The notes: generated from the letters alone by a model not told the origin. A DNA stretch of 64,000 bases from Cellulomonas flavigena DSM 20109 (GCF_000092865.1 NC_014151.1:3472001-3536000), one strand, 5' to 3'. Shown: positions 17,853 through 26,572, counted from the first letter of the stretch. Made by a program: numbers and translations.

Positions 17853-19724
17853 TCAGGGCGTCGTCGCGAGCGAGTGCAGGTGACCGACGAGGACCTCCTG
17901 CGAGCCCTTGACCAGGTACTCCCCGGACCAGCGCTCCTTGAGCACGAGCCGGGAGCCGTCGTGCAGCTCGACGGTCGCGTGCACGGGCGACTGCCGGTGG
18001 ACCGTGGCGGTGCGGACCTCCTCGTAGGGCACGAACCGGTGCACCTGCGCGAGCTGGTGGACCGGCACCGCCTGCACCACCCCGAGGATGCGCGCCTTGC
18101 CGCCGTCCGTCTTCTTGGGGCAGGGCACCAGCACCAGGCCGCGGTCGAGGACGACGACGTCGTGGTCCGTGCCGTCGACCGCGACGTTCGCCAGGCCGGC
18201 GAGCACCTGGGCCCCGTGAGCGGTCGCGCGTTCGTGCACCTGGCCCACGGCCCGCGGGTCGACGCCGAGCCCGGCGAGCCACGCCCGGACGTGCTCGACG
18301 CCGCCGGGCCGGGCCGCGCGGTCCGCCCACGCGGTGAGGTCGGGCTCGTCGCCCTCCCGGTCGCGCAGCGTCGCCGGCCCCGCCCACTCGAGGCACCAGC
18401 GGGCGGCGCCCCCGGCCACGAGCGCGGCGCCCAGCACGGGCTCGAGCGCGCCGGCCAGGGGGTGCGGGGGGCGCTCACCGGGTGCCGCGACCATCAGCCG
18501 CCGCGGGTCGATGCCCAGCTCGCGCGCCAGGTCGTCGCCACGGCCCTGCTCGACGAGCTCGAGGACGGTCCCGAGCGTGGCGCGCTGCACCCCGGCGAGC
18601 CGGCCGGCGGCGCGGTGCACGGCGTCGGCACGGCGCTGCTGCGCGGCGGCGGCCATCGGCGGGACGAGCTGGTCCCACGGCAGGCGCTGCCGGTCGGCGA
18701 CGTCGAGCACCTCGTCGGCCAGGTGCGCCGCCACCACGTCGAGGTGCGGCACCAGCACGGACGCCGGGCGGTCGTCGGGCTGTGCCGGGACGTCGGGCAG
18801 ACGGTCCATGGCGACGACCCGCTCACCGATGGGCGGGTGGCTGTCCCAGCGGCTGCCCTGCTCGCCCGCGGGACGCTCGCGCACGGAGCCCAGCTCCTGC
18901 GTCCGGGCCGCGAGCAGCTCGCGGAACCCGCCGAAGAACGCGTCCGACGTGGGCGCCAGTCCGATCTCCCACCCGGGGGCCACGTAGCAGTCGAGGTAGA
19001 AGTCCCAGGCCGCGTCGATGACGAGCACCTCGCGGAGCGCGGACTGCGCGGTCGCGCGCCCCGCGGCGCGCACCGACAGCGCGTCGGCGGCGAGCTCCTG
19101 ACAGCGGCTCGTGGCGGCGGAGACGAGCAGGTAGAGCTTGCCGTACTGCCGTAGCAGCCAGCCGGCGACGGACCCCGAGAGCTGGGCGAGGGTCGCAGCG
19201 ATGACGGCGCGCCCGCGGTGGACGACGACGGACAGCCGCGTGTCGTCGTGCGAGTAGTGCCCCAGCTCGTGCGCGAGCACCGAGCGGAGCTGCCCCACGG
19301 TCAGCCCGTGCAGCAGCGGGACCCCGAGGACCATGCGGCGGGTGCCGCCGACGAGGCCGAGGAGACGCGCGTCCTCCCAGACGCCGGCGTTGACATCCGG
19401 CGCGAGGCGGATCTCGTCCGGGCCGCGCGTGCCGGTCAGGCTCGCGAGCTCGTCGACGATGCCCCACAGCTCCGGGGCGTCGGCGCGCAGCAGCACCGGG
19501 CCCGTGGGCTGCGGCGGGCGCGCACGGGCGACCTTCCACAGCGCGACGACCAGACCGCCCGCCGCCGCGAGGGTGACGAACCCGAGCTTGCCGGCGACGA
19601 CGCCGGTGCCGGCCTCCATGGCCAGCACCGTGAGCGCACCGAGGCCCACGACGACGGCGAGGGCGGCGACGTAGAAGCCGCCCAGCGTGACGACCGCGAC
19701 GAGCGCGCGCAGCCTGGTGCTCAT
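17853..19724 (-). CDS. M48 family zinc metalloprotease, membrane-bound
   Basis: A 623-aa HtpX/Ste24-like protease. Two N-terminal helices (about 7-35 and 45-64) anchor it. The zinc site is HELGH at 152-156, with the third ligand Glu in the downstream ELAADALSV helix. The catalytic part ends near residue 330. The C-terminal 290 residues extend well beyond the usual M48 length and show no family I recognise; they include a hydrophobic patch around 410-430 and a beta-rich end. ATG at 19724 with AGGAGG just upstream. It may act in membrane-protein quality control, but the long tail could give a different role. Confidence 0.85.
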   Translation of the reverse strand: MSTRLRALVAVVTLGGFYVAALAVVVGLGALTVLAMEAGTGVVAGKLGFVTLAAAGGLVVALWKVARARPPQPTGPVLLRADAPELWGIVDELASLTGTRGPDEIRLAPDVNAGVWEDARLLGLVGGTRRMVLGVPLLHGLTVGQLRSVLAHELGHYSHDDTRLSVVVHRGRAVIAATLAQLSGSVAGWLLRQYGKLYLLVSAATSRCQELAADALSVRAAGRATAQSALREVLVIDAAWDFYLDCYVAPGWEIGLAPTSDAFFGGFRELLAARTQELGSVRERPAGEQGSRWDSHPPIGERVVAMDRLPDVPAQPDDRPASVLVPHLDVVAAHLADEVLDVADRQRLPWDQLVPPMAAAAQQRRADAVHRAAGRLAGVQRATLGTVLELVEQGRGDDLARELGIDPRRLMVAAPGERPPHPLAGALEPVLGAALVAGGAARWCLEWAGPATLRDREGDEPDLTAWADRAARPGGVEHVRAWLAGLGVDPRAVGQVHERATAHGAQVLAGLANVAVDGTDHDVVVLDRGLVLVPCPKKTDGGKARILGVVQAVPVHQLAQVHRFVPYEEVRTATVHRQSPVHATVELHDGSRLVLKERWSGEYLVKGSQEVLVGHLHSLATTP

Positions 19725-20026
19725 GAGGCCTCCTGGGCTCCCCTGCCGGGCGCAGGTGCGCCCGTCCGCGCCGGAGCGTAGCGCTCGGTGCGGGTGCGGC
19801 GAGGGCGAACGCCGGAACTCGTGGACAGCGTTCTCGCCGGTCAGCCGGACGGACGCCGGGTGCAGGTCCGAGCGGCTGAACCCCTCGCGCACGCGCGACC
19901 CGTGAGGCTACGCTGTACCACGAAGTCGCAGTGCATTGTTTGTCCCGTTCTCCGGAGCGGACGACGACCACCGTGATTCACCGGTCCCGGTCGTCGGGTC
20001 CGTAGTAACCGCATGAGGAGAATGAC
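19725..20026. other. Intergenic region upstream of the cold-shock gene
   Basis: 302 bp between divergent M48 and csp genes. TACGCT at 19909-19914 is a plausible -10 for csp, which would leave a 5' leader of roughly 105 nt, as is usual for cold-shock genes. No convincing -35 was found and no coding sequence is visible. Confidence 0.4.
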
Positions 20027-20230
20027 GTGCCCACTGGCATCGTGAAGTGGTTCAACGCTGAGAAGGGCTTCGGCTTCATCGCCCCCGAGGACGGCGGCCC
20101 GGACGTCTTCGTCCACTACTCGGCCATCCAGACGCAGGGCTACCGCTCGCTCGAGGAGAACCAGCGCGTGCAGTTCGACGTGCAGGCCGGCCCCAAGGGT
20201 CCGCAGGCCTCGAACGTCACGCCTGCCTGA
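20027..20230 (+). CDS. Cold shock protein (CspA family)
   Basis: A 67-aa single-domain nucleic-acid chaperone. RNP1 KGFGFI and RNP2 VFVHY are present, with the family opening [17 protein letters not shown] start with GAGGAG about 9 nt upstream. It binds single-stranded RNA and DNA and limits secondary structure at low temperature (family knowledge). A strong hairpin terminator follows. Confidence 0.96.
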   Translation: MPTGIVKWFNAEKGFGFIAPEDGGPDVFVHYSAIQTQGYRSLEENQRVQFDVQAGPKGPQASNVTPA

Positions 20231-20262
20231 GCAGACGAGCTCACCGAGCCCCACGGGCTCAC

Positions 20263-20299
20263 CGAAGGGCGCTCCGACCACCGGTCGGGGCGCCCTTCG
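20263..20299 (+). terminator. Hairpin terminator after csp
   Basis: 17-bp arms CGAAGGGCGCTCCGACC and GGTCGGGGCGCCCTTCG with a 3-nt loop and a single G-T mispair, beginning 33 bp after the csp stop. Confidence 0.75.
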
Positions 20300-20306
20300 C
20301 CGTTCC

Positions 20307-20474
20307 CGGCCCCACCCACCCCCTCAACCCCGCCGAGCGGAACACCGGTCACGCTTCGAGCGCCCTTTCGGTGAGTCGGGTTCCGGTCGACGGCCCCACC
20401 CACCCCCTCAACCCCGCCGAGCGGAACACCGGTCACGCTTCGAGCGCCCTTTCGGTGAGTCGGGTTCCGGTCGA
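20307..20474. repeat. Exact tandem duplication, 2 x 84 bp
   Basis: The 84 bases at 20307-20390 are repeated without change at 20391-20474. Each unit holds a pyrimidine-rich run (CCCCACCCACCCCCTCAACC), then GGAACACCGGTCAC and GGTGAGTCGGGTTCC, which form an imperfect dyad. The repeat ends 15 bp before the padR -35 element. No gene is encoded in it. Confidence 0.95.
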
Positions 20475-20488
20475 CGGGGTTGGGTAGG

Positions 20489-20521
20489 TTGTGTGGCTTG
20501 CTAGTCAGGCGTACTGTCTAG
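20489..20521 (+). promoter_or_regulatory. padR promoter with overlapping operator dyad
   Basis: -35 TTGTGT (20489-20494), a 17-nt spacer and -10 TACTGT (20512-20517) end 6 nt before the padR ATG, so the transcript is probably leaderless. The dyad CTAGTCA (20501-20507) / TGTCTAG (20515-20521) overlaps the -10 and is a likely autoregulatory PadR site. Confidence 0.55.
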
Positions 20522-20523
20522 TC

Positions 20524-20889
20524 ATGGCCACGAAACAGCTCGTCGACGCGGACACCGCGTGGCCCGGTGACTGGCTGCGCGGCGTGCTGTCGCTGTGCGC
20601 GCTGCGCGTGCTGGCCGACGGCCCGACGTACGGCTACGACATCGCCCAGCGCCTGGCCGCCGCCGGACTCGGCGAGATCAAGGGCGGCACGCTCTACCCG
20701 CTGCTGGGGCGCCTCGCCGTCGCCGGCCTGCTCGACGAGGAGTGGCGCCCCGGCGACGGCGGCCCCGGGCGCAAGTACTACGCCCTCACACCCGCCGGAC
20801 GCACCCACCTGCGCGACGAGAGCGCGCGGTGGTCGCGCTTCGCCGACCTCACCCAGACGTTCGTCACGAGCCCGGAGGCCGACCGATGA
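20524..20889 (+). CDS. PadR family transcriptional regulator
   Basis: A 121-aa winged-helix repressor. The N-terminal domain reads LRGVLSLCALRVLADGPTYG, then YDIAQRL, followed by the wing element IKGGTLYPLLGRLAVAGLLD and the GRKYYALTPAGR beta-hairpin, all diagnostic of PadR. Its stop overlaps the ATG of the next gene (ATGA), forming an operon with two membrane proteins. Such PadR/membrane-protein pairs often respond to cell-envelope stress (family knowledge); the signal here is unknown. It probably represses its own promoter through the overlapping dyad. Confidence 0.93.
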   Translation: MATKQLVDADTAWPGDWLRGVLSLCALRVLADGPTYGYDIAQRLAAAGLGEIKGGTLYPLLGRLAVAGLLDEEWRPGDGGPGRKYYALTPAGRTHLRDESARWSRFADLTQTFVTSPEADR

Positions 20890-21635
20890 CGGAACCCACC
20901 GACCTCGCCCCCCACGTCGAGCCGTCGTGGGCCGAGGCCCTCGTGCTGGAGCTACGGCTGCGCGACGTCCCGGGCGACACGATCGGCGACGTCCTCGCCG
21001 AGGTCGACTCGCACGTCGTCGACTCCCGCACGCCCGCGCACGTCGCGTTCGGCGACGCCGTGGCCTACGCCGAGCGCATCGCGGAGACCGTCGCGAGGCC
21101 CGCACCGGACGACCTGCGGGCTGCCCTGCCGACCGCCCTGGGCGCCGCCGCGCTCGTCGTCACCATCGACGCCGCGGTCGAGTGGTGGCGCGACGGCACC
21201 TTCGAGCTCACCGGCGGCACGCTCGCGCTCGCGCTCGGCACCGTGCTGGTGGTCGGCGTCATTGTCCGGTTCGGCACACCGCTGCTGCGGGTCGCCGTCA
21301 CGGCGCCCCTGTGGCGGACCGTACCCGCGCTGGTGGCGGTGATGGCCGCGCTCGTCGGGCTGGGAGTGCTCGGGCGGCAGTGGCACCTCGTCACCCTCCC
21401 CGCCGCGCCCGTCGCCCTGGCCGCGCTCGCGACGGTCGCGCTGACGGTGGTGCTGGAGCTGCGCGCCGCCGGCGACGTCGACCCGCTGCTCGCGCCCGGT
21501 GCGGACCGTGCAGCCGCCGAGGCCACCGCCCGTCGCGAGGCGCACCGCCTCCTGCTGCGGCTCGCTGGTGTCCAGGCCGCGTACCTCGTGCTCGTCCTCG
21601 CCGTCGTCCTCGGTGTCCTGCGCCTCGGCACCTGA
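20886..21635 (+). CDS. PadR-associated membrane protein (HAAS-like N-terminus)
   Basis: A 249-aa protein. The cytoplasmic N-terminus (1-75) has the pattern LAPHVEPSWAEALVLELRLR, which resembles the helical HAAS-type domain that accompanies PadR regulators. About five or six membrane helices follow (roughly 78-98, 110-128, 138-156, 162-182 and 225-247). It is translationally coupled to padR. Probably an anti-regulator or sensor; that role is inferred from context. Paralogous to the next gene. Confidence 0.78.
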   Translation: MTEPTDLAPHVEPSWAEALVLELRLRDVPGDTIGDVLAEVDSHVVDSRTPAHVAFGDAVAYAERIAETVARPAPDDLRAALPTALGAAALVVTIDAAVEWWRDGTFELTGGTLALALGTVLVVGVIVRFGTPLLRVAVTAPLWRTVPALVAVMAALVGLGVLGRQWHLVTLPAAPVALAALATVALTVVLELRAAGDVDPLLAPGADRAAAEATARREAHRLLLRLAGVQAAYLVLVLAVVLGVLRLGT

Positions 21636-21690
21636 CCCCGGCGCGACCACGCACCCACCCGCCCACCCGGCCCCGAGCACGGAGGACCCC

Positions 21691-22419
21691 ATGACGGCAC
21701 CTGCGCACACCCTCGCCCCGCACGTCGAGCCGGCGTGGCGCGACGCGTTCGTCGTCGAGCTGCGCATGCACGACGTCCCCGGCGGGGCGATCGGCGAGGC
21801 CCTCGGCGAGGTCGAGGCCTACTGCGCGGACTCCGGCGATGACGCCCGCAGCGCGTTCGGTGAGCCGGCCGCGTACGCGCGTGAGCTCGCGGCGGCCCTG
21901 CCGACCCGCCGGCGCAGGCCGCTGCGCGACATCGCCGCCATCGTGACGCAGACCGCCGGCGTCATGGGGGTCGTGTGGTCGGCACCACCGTGGCTGCACG
22001 GCGAGGACCTGGTGGTCGGACGGGGCGCGGCGGTGACGGTGGCGCTCATCCTGCTCGTCGCTGTGATGCTGTATCTGGCTCCCCCGCGGGTCCTGAGCTG
22101 GTTCACCCGGGCCCGGTGGTGGCAGGCCGGGATCGTCGGCACGGCGGTGACGGGGGCGCTCGCCGCCCTCACCGCACTCGTCCCGGACGCCCCGATGGCG
22201 GCACCGTCCGCGTCGCTCGTCGTGGTCAGCGCACTGCTGCTCGTCGCCGGGGCCGTCGCGCTCCACCTCAGCGGCGCGACCGACGACCCGATCCGCACCC
22301 CGGACGACGCCGATACCCCGCCCACGCCACGGTCTCGGCTCACGTCGCTCGCCCTGAGCGTCGCGCTCCCCCTGGTCGCCGTGCTCGTCGCCGGCGCGCT
22401 GTCCCTGCTGCCGCGCTGA
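21691..22419 (+). CDS. Second PadR-associated membrane protein, paralogue of the preceding gene
   Basis: A 242-aa protein. Its N-terminal block LAPHVEPAWRDAFVVELRMH aligns directly with the previous gene's, and the 'VPGGAIGEALGEVEAYCADS' stretch repeats the same architecture, showing tandem duplication. The membrane part (about 82-135, 142-185 and 215-240) has diverged. The ATG has GGAGG 7 nt upstream. It ends four bases before the convergent PlsC gene. Confidence 0.75.
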   Translation: MTAPAHTLAPHVEPAWRDAFVVELRMHDVPGGAIGEALGEVEAYCADSGDDARSAFGEPAAYARELAAALPTRRRRPLRDIAAIVTQTAGVMGVVWSAPPWLHGEDLVVGRGAAVTVALILLVAVMLYLAPPRVLSWFTRARWWQAGIVGTAVTGALAALTALVPDAPMAAPSASLVVVSALLLVAGAVALHLSGATDDPIRTPDDADTPPTPRSRLTSLALSVALPLVAVLVAGALSLLPR

Positions 22420-22423
22420 GTCG

Positions 22424-23725
22424 TCAGCGGCTCCAGCGGCGCACGACGGCCGCCAGACCCACCGCGAACGTCGCACCCGCGACGGCGAGGTACGGCCCGT
22501 AGAACCTGCGCAGCACCGGGGCGGCGGCGCCGGCCGTCGCCCCGACCACCGCGCCGACGGCCAGCGAGCGCGCGCCCCGCGCCCCGAGCGCGTGCAGCGC
22601 CAGCGGCCCGACGGGCACGCGCGCCGCACCCGCCTCGGCCGCGTACACCTTGACCGGGACGCCGTTGAGCGCCTGCCGCCAGATGCCCCGCGCACCGGCC
22701 GCGGCCAGGTCGGCAGCGGCCCGCGAGCGCATCGCGGGCGTCGTCAGCGGCGCGGGCGGGCGCGCGCCGCGCGCCGTGAGCGCGCGAGTGACGAGCACGC
22801 CGGCGACGGACCCGACCGCGAGGCAGCCGGCGGCCGGCAGCACGCGGCGCGGGTGCGACGCCGCGACGAGGACGAGGTACATCTCGGAGGTGACGGGCAG
22901 GCTCACCGCCTCGGCGAACCCCCAGGCGACGGCGCCGACCATGCCGGCCGGGCCGGACATGACGTTGCGGAGCACCCGCCACGTGCGGGAGCGCGACGGC
23001 ACGGGCGGGCCGGCGGCGAGCATGCCCTCGATCTGCGCGACGAGCGGCCGCATGTCGGTGAGCTCGTGCGGGTTCACCGGGTGCCCGACGCGGACCTCCA
23101 CGGGCCCCGGGGTGAGCCGCCCCTTCTTCGCGAGCAGCTCGCGCGTGCCGACCACCGCCACGGGCAGGATCGGCACGTCGAACTCCTGCGCGATGCGCAG
23201 CGCCCCGCTGCGGAACCGGCCCAGCCGGCCGTCCGTCGAGCGCGTGCCCTCGGGGAAGACGAGCAGGCTCGACCCGCTGCCGAGCACCTGCGTCGCGCCC
23301 TCGATGAGCGACTCGTACCCACCGCCGCCGTGCCGCTGCACCGGTACCGCGCCGATCGCGAGCTTGAGCACGCGCGCCTTCCACGGCTTGTCGAACCAGT
23401 AGTCCCCGGCCGCGACGACGACCGGCTTGTACGGCGCGGGGAACGCCGCGATGAGCGCCGGGGTGTCCGCGTGGGACTGGTGGTTGGCGACGACGACCAT
23501 CGCCTCGTACGGTGCCGAACCGACGACCCGGAAGCCGCCGACGAGGTGGAACGTGGTGCGCCACAGCGTGTGCCGCACGGCGCCGGCCAGGTTGAAGCCG
23601 GGCGGCAGGCCGACGCGCCGGCGCAGGCGCTCGAACGTCTCCGCGGGCGTGCGGTGGTGGGCCTCCTCGGCCTGCTCCGCAGGGGTGCCGGGCGCGTCGG
23701 TGGCGCCGGGCCGGTCCGCGCTCAC
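22424..23725 (-). CDS. 1-acyl-glycerol-3-phosphate acyltransferase fused to a C-terminal membrane domain
   Basis: A 433-aa protein. Residues 55-250 are a PlsC-type acyltransferase with catalytic NHQSHAD at 81-87 and FPEGTRS at 157-163. From about residue 265 a hydrophobic domain begins ([20 protein letters not shown]). Its 'GFAEA' motif recalls membrane-associated domains of YqaA/DedA type, but I cannot name it firmly. The GTG start overlaps the cdsA stop (GTGA). As the last gene of a CDP-alcohol transferase/CdsA operon it likely acylates a lipid intermediate for a dedicated phospholipid. Confidence 0.85.
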   Translation of the reverse strand: MSADRPGATDAPGTPAEQAEEAHHRTPAETFERLRRRVGLPPGFNLAGAVRHTLWRTTFHLVGGFRVVGSAPYEAMVVVANHQSHADTPALIAAFPAPYKPVVVAAGDYWFDKPWKARVLKLAIGAVPVQRHGGGGYESLIEGATQVLGSGSSLLVFPEGTRSTDGRLGRFRSGALRIAQEFDVPILPVAVVGTRELLAKKGRLTPGPVEVRVGHPVNPHELTDMRPLVAQIEGMLAAGPPVPSRSRTWRVLRNVMSGPAGMVGAVAWGFAEAVSLPVTSEMYLVLVAASHPRRVLPAAGCLAVGSVAGVLVTRALTARGARPPAPLTTPAMRSRAAADLAAAGARGIWRQALNGVPVKVYAAEAGAARVPVGPLALHALGARGARSLAVGAVVGATAGAAAPVLRRFYGPYLAVAGATFAVGLAAVVRRWSR

Positions 23726-24657
23726 GCGAGCACCCACGCGAGCGGCAGGACGAGCAGCAGCGAGTCCACCCGGTCGAGCAGCCCTCCGAAGCCGGGCAAC
23801 CACGTGCCCGCGTCCTTGACGCCCGCGCGCCGCTTCACCATCGACTCCACCAGGTCACCTCCCACGCCGCCGAGCACCACCGCCACCACGAGCCCGAGCG
23901 AGACCGCACCCAGGACGACCAGCACGATCGTGCCACCCACGGCCGCGCCCACCAGCCCGCCGACCGTCTTGCTCGGGCTCAACGGCGACAGCGGGCGTCG
24001 CGCCCACGCGAACCGCCTGAGCCCCCGCCCGCCGCACCACGCGGCGACGTCGGTCGCGGCAGCCGCGAAGCACAGCAGGAACGCGTCGGACCCGACGAGC
24101 ACGAGGTGCGCGAGCGACCAGCACAACCAGATCGACCCGAACGCCGCACCCGTCGCCCGCTCGACGCCGCGCTCGACGTCGCCCGTGAGCACCGCGGGCA
24201 CCGCGCACAGCAGCGCGACGAGCGGCACGAGGGCCAGCAGGTCGGGCTCGAGCCACGCGGCGAGCGGGTACACGACCGCGAGGACCAGCAGGAGGGCGGT
24301 CTCGGGGCGCGGCAGCCGGGTCATCGTGGCGAACTCGCGGACGGCCTGCAGCGCGAGGAGCGCCGCGAGCAGGGCCGTGGGGCCGGGCCCGAGCCACATG
24401 GGGATGCCGATGACCGGCAGGATCAGCACCCACGTCGTCCAGCGACGTCGCAGCTCCGGCGTGCGGGACGCGAGGACGGGCACGGCGGCGACCGCGAGGA
24501 TCCCCGCGGTGAGCGCCAGGAGGAACACCGCCCGACCGTCGAGGTCGACGTGCCGGCCGCCGAGACTCAGGTCGAGCGCGTAGGCGGTGCGGTCGAGGCC
24601 CGTCCACGCGGCGAGCGGGTCGAGCACCCCGGGACGCTGCGACGGGTCGAGGCTCAC
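23722..24657 (-). CDS. Phosphatidate cytidylyltransferase (CdsA family, YnbB-like by context)
   Basis: An integral membrane enzyme (311 aa) that converts phosphatidate and CTP to CDP-diacylglycerol. About eight hydrophobic helices are visible. The C-terminal family signature is present as [20 protein letters not shown] followed by GLLDRVDS, with the conserved Lys-Asp and Asp-Arg-x-Asp residues. The 'LPGFGG' form replaces the usual LPGHGG (a His-to-Phe change), so activity may differ from housekeeping CdsA. It overlaps both neighbours by 4 nt. Probably a second, specialised copy alongside a housekeeping cdsA elsewhere. Confidence 0.86.
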   Translation of the reverse strand: MSLDPSQRPGVLDPLAAWTGLDRTAYALDLSLGGRHVDLDGRAVFLLALTAGILAVAAVPVLASRTPELRRRWTTWVLILPVIGIPMWLGPGPTALLAALLALQAVREFATMTRLPRPETALLLVLAVVYPLAAWLEPDLLALVPLVALLCAVPAVLTGDVERGVERATGAAFGSIWLCWSLAHLVLVGSDAFLLCFAAAATDVAAWCGGRGLRRFAWARRPLSPLSPSKTVGGLVGAAVGGTIVLVVLGAVSLGLVVAVVLGGVGGDLVESMVKRRAGVKDAGTWLPGFGGLLDRVDSLLLVLPLAWVLA

Positions 24658-25268
24658 CCGGCCGCCCCCGCCGCGAGCGCGGCGTGGACGCGACGCGCGC
24701 GCACGACGCTCGTCAGCAGCGAGCCCACCACGACGACCACGGCGATCCCCGGCAGCAGCGACGGCACACCGGCGGCGAGGACCGCGAAGGCGCAGCGCTC
24801 GGTCTTGCCGAGCGGGCCGCCGTTGAGGCGCGGCGCGCCGGCCCCGGCCCCGGCGAGCGACACGAACGTCGGCAGCGTCGCGGCCAGCGCCGCCACCAGG
24901 ACCCAGGCGAGCGGCGTCAGCCCGGCGACGGCGTCACCGCCCGCGCGCACCGCGAGCACGGCCAGGCCCGCGAACACCAGGAGGTCGGACGCGCGGTCGC
25001 CCACCTCGTTGAGGACGAATCCCCAGGGGCGTGCGACCCCGCGCGCCCGGGCGACAGCGCCGTCGAGGTTCGCGCCCGCGAGGCGCGCCGCGAGCAGCAG
25101 CAGCGCCGGCGGCCACCACCCCAGCGCGATCGCCACACCCGCCCCCAGCGCGGCCGCGACCCCCACCACCGTGAAGACGTCCGGCGACGTCCCGCGGGCG
25201 ACCGCGCCGGCGACGAACCGGTGCAGCCGCCGGGTGTACCAGGGCTTGAGCGCGTACAGGGACGGCAT
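24654..25268 (-). CDS. CDP-alcohol phosphotransferase, YnbA-like, with altered active-site motif
   Basis: A 204-aa membrane enzyme with about six helices. The CDP-alcohol phosphotransferase motif is recognisable over residues 66-91, but two of the four catalytic aspartates differ: Ala66 stands where the first Asp is expected and Asn87 where the third is, while Asp69, Gly70, Ala73-Arg74, Gly83 and Asp91 are kept. From memory E. coli YnbA shows the same 'LDG...LNE-G-D' form, so this looks like a family trait and not decay. First gene of the operon with cdsA and plsC. Alcohol substrate unknown. Confidence 0.85.
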   Translation of the reverse strand: MPSLYALKPWYTRRLHRFVAGAVARGTSPDVFTVVGVAAALGAGVAIALGWWPPALLLLAARLAGANLDGAVARARGVARPWGFVLNEVGDRASDLLVFAGLAVLAVRAGGDAVAGLTPLAWVLVAALAATLPTFVSLAGAGAGAPRLNGGPLGKTERCAFAVLAAGVPSLLPGIAVVVVVGSLLTSVVRARRVHAALAAGAAG

Positions 25269-25404
25269 GGCCGCGACTGTACCGACCGGGCGGCACGCCC
25301 GGGCCGGCTCCGTCCACAGGTCCTCCGGCTGCCGCACCGACCGCCCGGGTGACGCGCGCCGGACGGCCCGCGGACCCGCCCCGTGCACCCTCTACACTCG
25401 GGCC

Positions 25405-25701
25405 GTGATCTTCAAGGCCGTCGGCGAGGGGCGCCCGTACCCCGACCACGGGTTGACGACGCCCGCGCAGTGGGCGGACGTCCCGCCGCGGCAGGTCCGG
25501 CTCGACCTCCTGGTCACGACCAAGCGCACGCTCGACCTCGAGGCGCTGCTCGCCGAGGACTCGACGTTCTACGGGGACCTGTTCGCCCACGTGGTGGAGT
25601 ACAAGGGGATCATGTACCTCGAGGACGGGCTGCACCGGGCGGTGCGGGCCGCGCTCCAGCAGCGAGCGCTGCTGCACGCCCGGGTGCTGGTGCTGACGTG
25701 A
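25405..25701 (+). CDS. VapB-annotated conserved actinobacterial protein
   Basis: A 98-aa protein beginning VIFKAVGEGRPYPDHGL. The central segment TLDLEALLAEDSTFYGDLF and the following LYLEDGLHRAVRAALQQ-like region are strongly conserved in actinobacteria as I recall, where the protein is often labelled a VapB-family antitoxin. No toxin gene is adjacent, so that label is doubtful. A TACACT -10 at 25393-25398 is 6 nt before the GTG, so it is probably leaderless. A LytR_C gene follows 37 bp downstream, an arrangement that recurs in related genomes. Confidence 0.85.
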   Translation: MIFKAVGEGRPYPDHGLTTPAQWADVPPRQVRLDLLVTTKRTLDLEALLAEDSTFYGDLFAHVVEYKGIMYLEDGLHRAVRAALQQRALLHARVLVLT

Positions 25702-25738
25702 GCGCGTGGTGGCGCCGGTGGGTGGAGGGCGGGACGTC

Positions 25739-26443
25739 GTGAGCGACTACGAGCGGGCGCGAGCGCTGCGCCGCCGTCACATGCACGAGCGCCAGGCGGT
25801 CGTGTTCGGTGTGCTGCTCGCGTGCCTGGCGGTCGCCGGCCTGGGTGCCGCGGCCTTGTACACCGACAGCCTCTCGCTGCCGTTCCTCGAGCGGGAGTTC
25901 ACGGCCGTGCCGACCGTCGACGCGGTCGCGGACGCCACCTACTGCCCGCCCGAGGGCGCGATGCCCGTGCCCACCGACCAGATCACGGTCGACGTCTACA
26001 ACGGCGCCGGGATCGGCGGGCTCGCCGGGACGACCGCGGGCCAGCTCGCCGAGCGCGGCTTCGTCATCGGCGTCACCGAGAACGCGCCGGCGGACCTGTC
26101 CGGCATCGCGCGCATCATCTACGGCCCGGCAGGCAGCGCCGCGGCGTACACGCTCAAGGCCTACGTGGACGGTGCGGTCCTGCAGAACGACCCGCGCGAG
26201 ACGGCGGAGGTCGACCTCATCATCGGCAAGGACTTCCCCGGCCTGGTGCCGCCCGAGGCGGTCCTGCTCGACCCGGCGGTGCCGCTCGAGGGCCCCGAGG
26301 GCTGCACGCCCTTCGCGGAGCTGACGGCCGCCGCGGAGCAGGCCGCCGAGACGCCCGCGGGCGAGGCTCCCGCGGGCGAGGCTCCGGCGGGCGAGGAGGT
26401 CGTCGGCGAGGACGCCGGGGCCGAGGGCGGCGCGGAGGGCTGA
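25739..26443 (+). CDS. LytR C-terminal domain membrane protein
   Basis: A 234-aa protein: a short basic cytoplasmic N-terminus, one membrane helix (about 20-41), and an extracellular LytR_C domain (about 83-180) with the ITVDVYNGAGIGGLAG opening, a known feature of LytR_cpsA_psr partner domains. The C-terminus is an acidic PAGEA repeat tail. It probably binds or organises cell-wall glycopolymer. The GTG at 25739 was chosen because it precedes the basic segment and helix; an upstream start would overlap the preceding gene's stop region. Confidence 0.85.
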   Translation: MSDYERARALRRRHMHERQAVVFGVLLACLAVAGLGAAALYTDSLSLPFLEREFTAVPTVDAVADATYCPPEGAMPVPTDQITVDVYNGAGIGGLAGTTAGQLAERGFVIGVTENAPADLSGIARIIYGPAGSAAAYTLKAYVDGAVLQNDPRETAEVDLIIGKDFPGLVPPEAVLLDPAVPLEGPEGCTPFAELTAAAEQAAETPAGEAPAGEAPAGEEVVGEDAGAEGGAEG

Positions 26444-26452
26444 GCGCCCCCA

Positions 26453-26478
26453 CGCGTCGCGCGCAGACCCGCGACGCG
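26453..26478 (+). terminator. Short GC hairpin after the LytR_C gene
   Basis: Arms CGCGTCGCG and CGCGACGCG with an 8-nt loop, 10 bp after the stop. There is no U-tract, so the role is uncertain. Confidence 0.4.
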
Positions 26479-26520
26479 CGCGGACCCGCGACGGCGCGCG
26501 CCGGCCCGACGACCGTGCTC

Positions 26521-26572
26521 GCCCGGGTCAGTGCGTCCCGGCCCGGGTCAGTGCGCCCCGGGTCAGTGCGTC
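26521..26572. repeat. Three direct copies of CCCGGGTCAGTGCG at the permease 3' end
   Basis: The 14-mer occurs at about 26522, 26542 and 26557 with spacings of 20 and 15 bp. The third copy contains the real stop codon (tca at 26563-26565), so the others duplicate the last codons and stop of the NCS2 gene downstream of its end. Confidence 0.8.
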
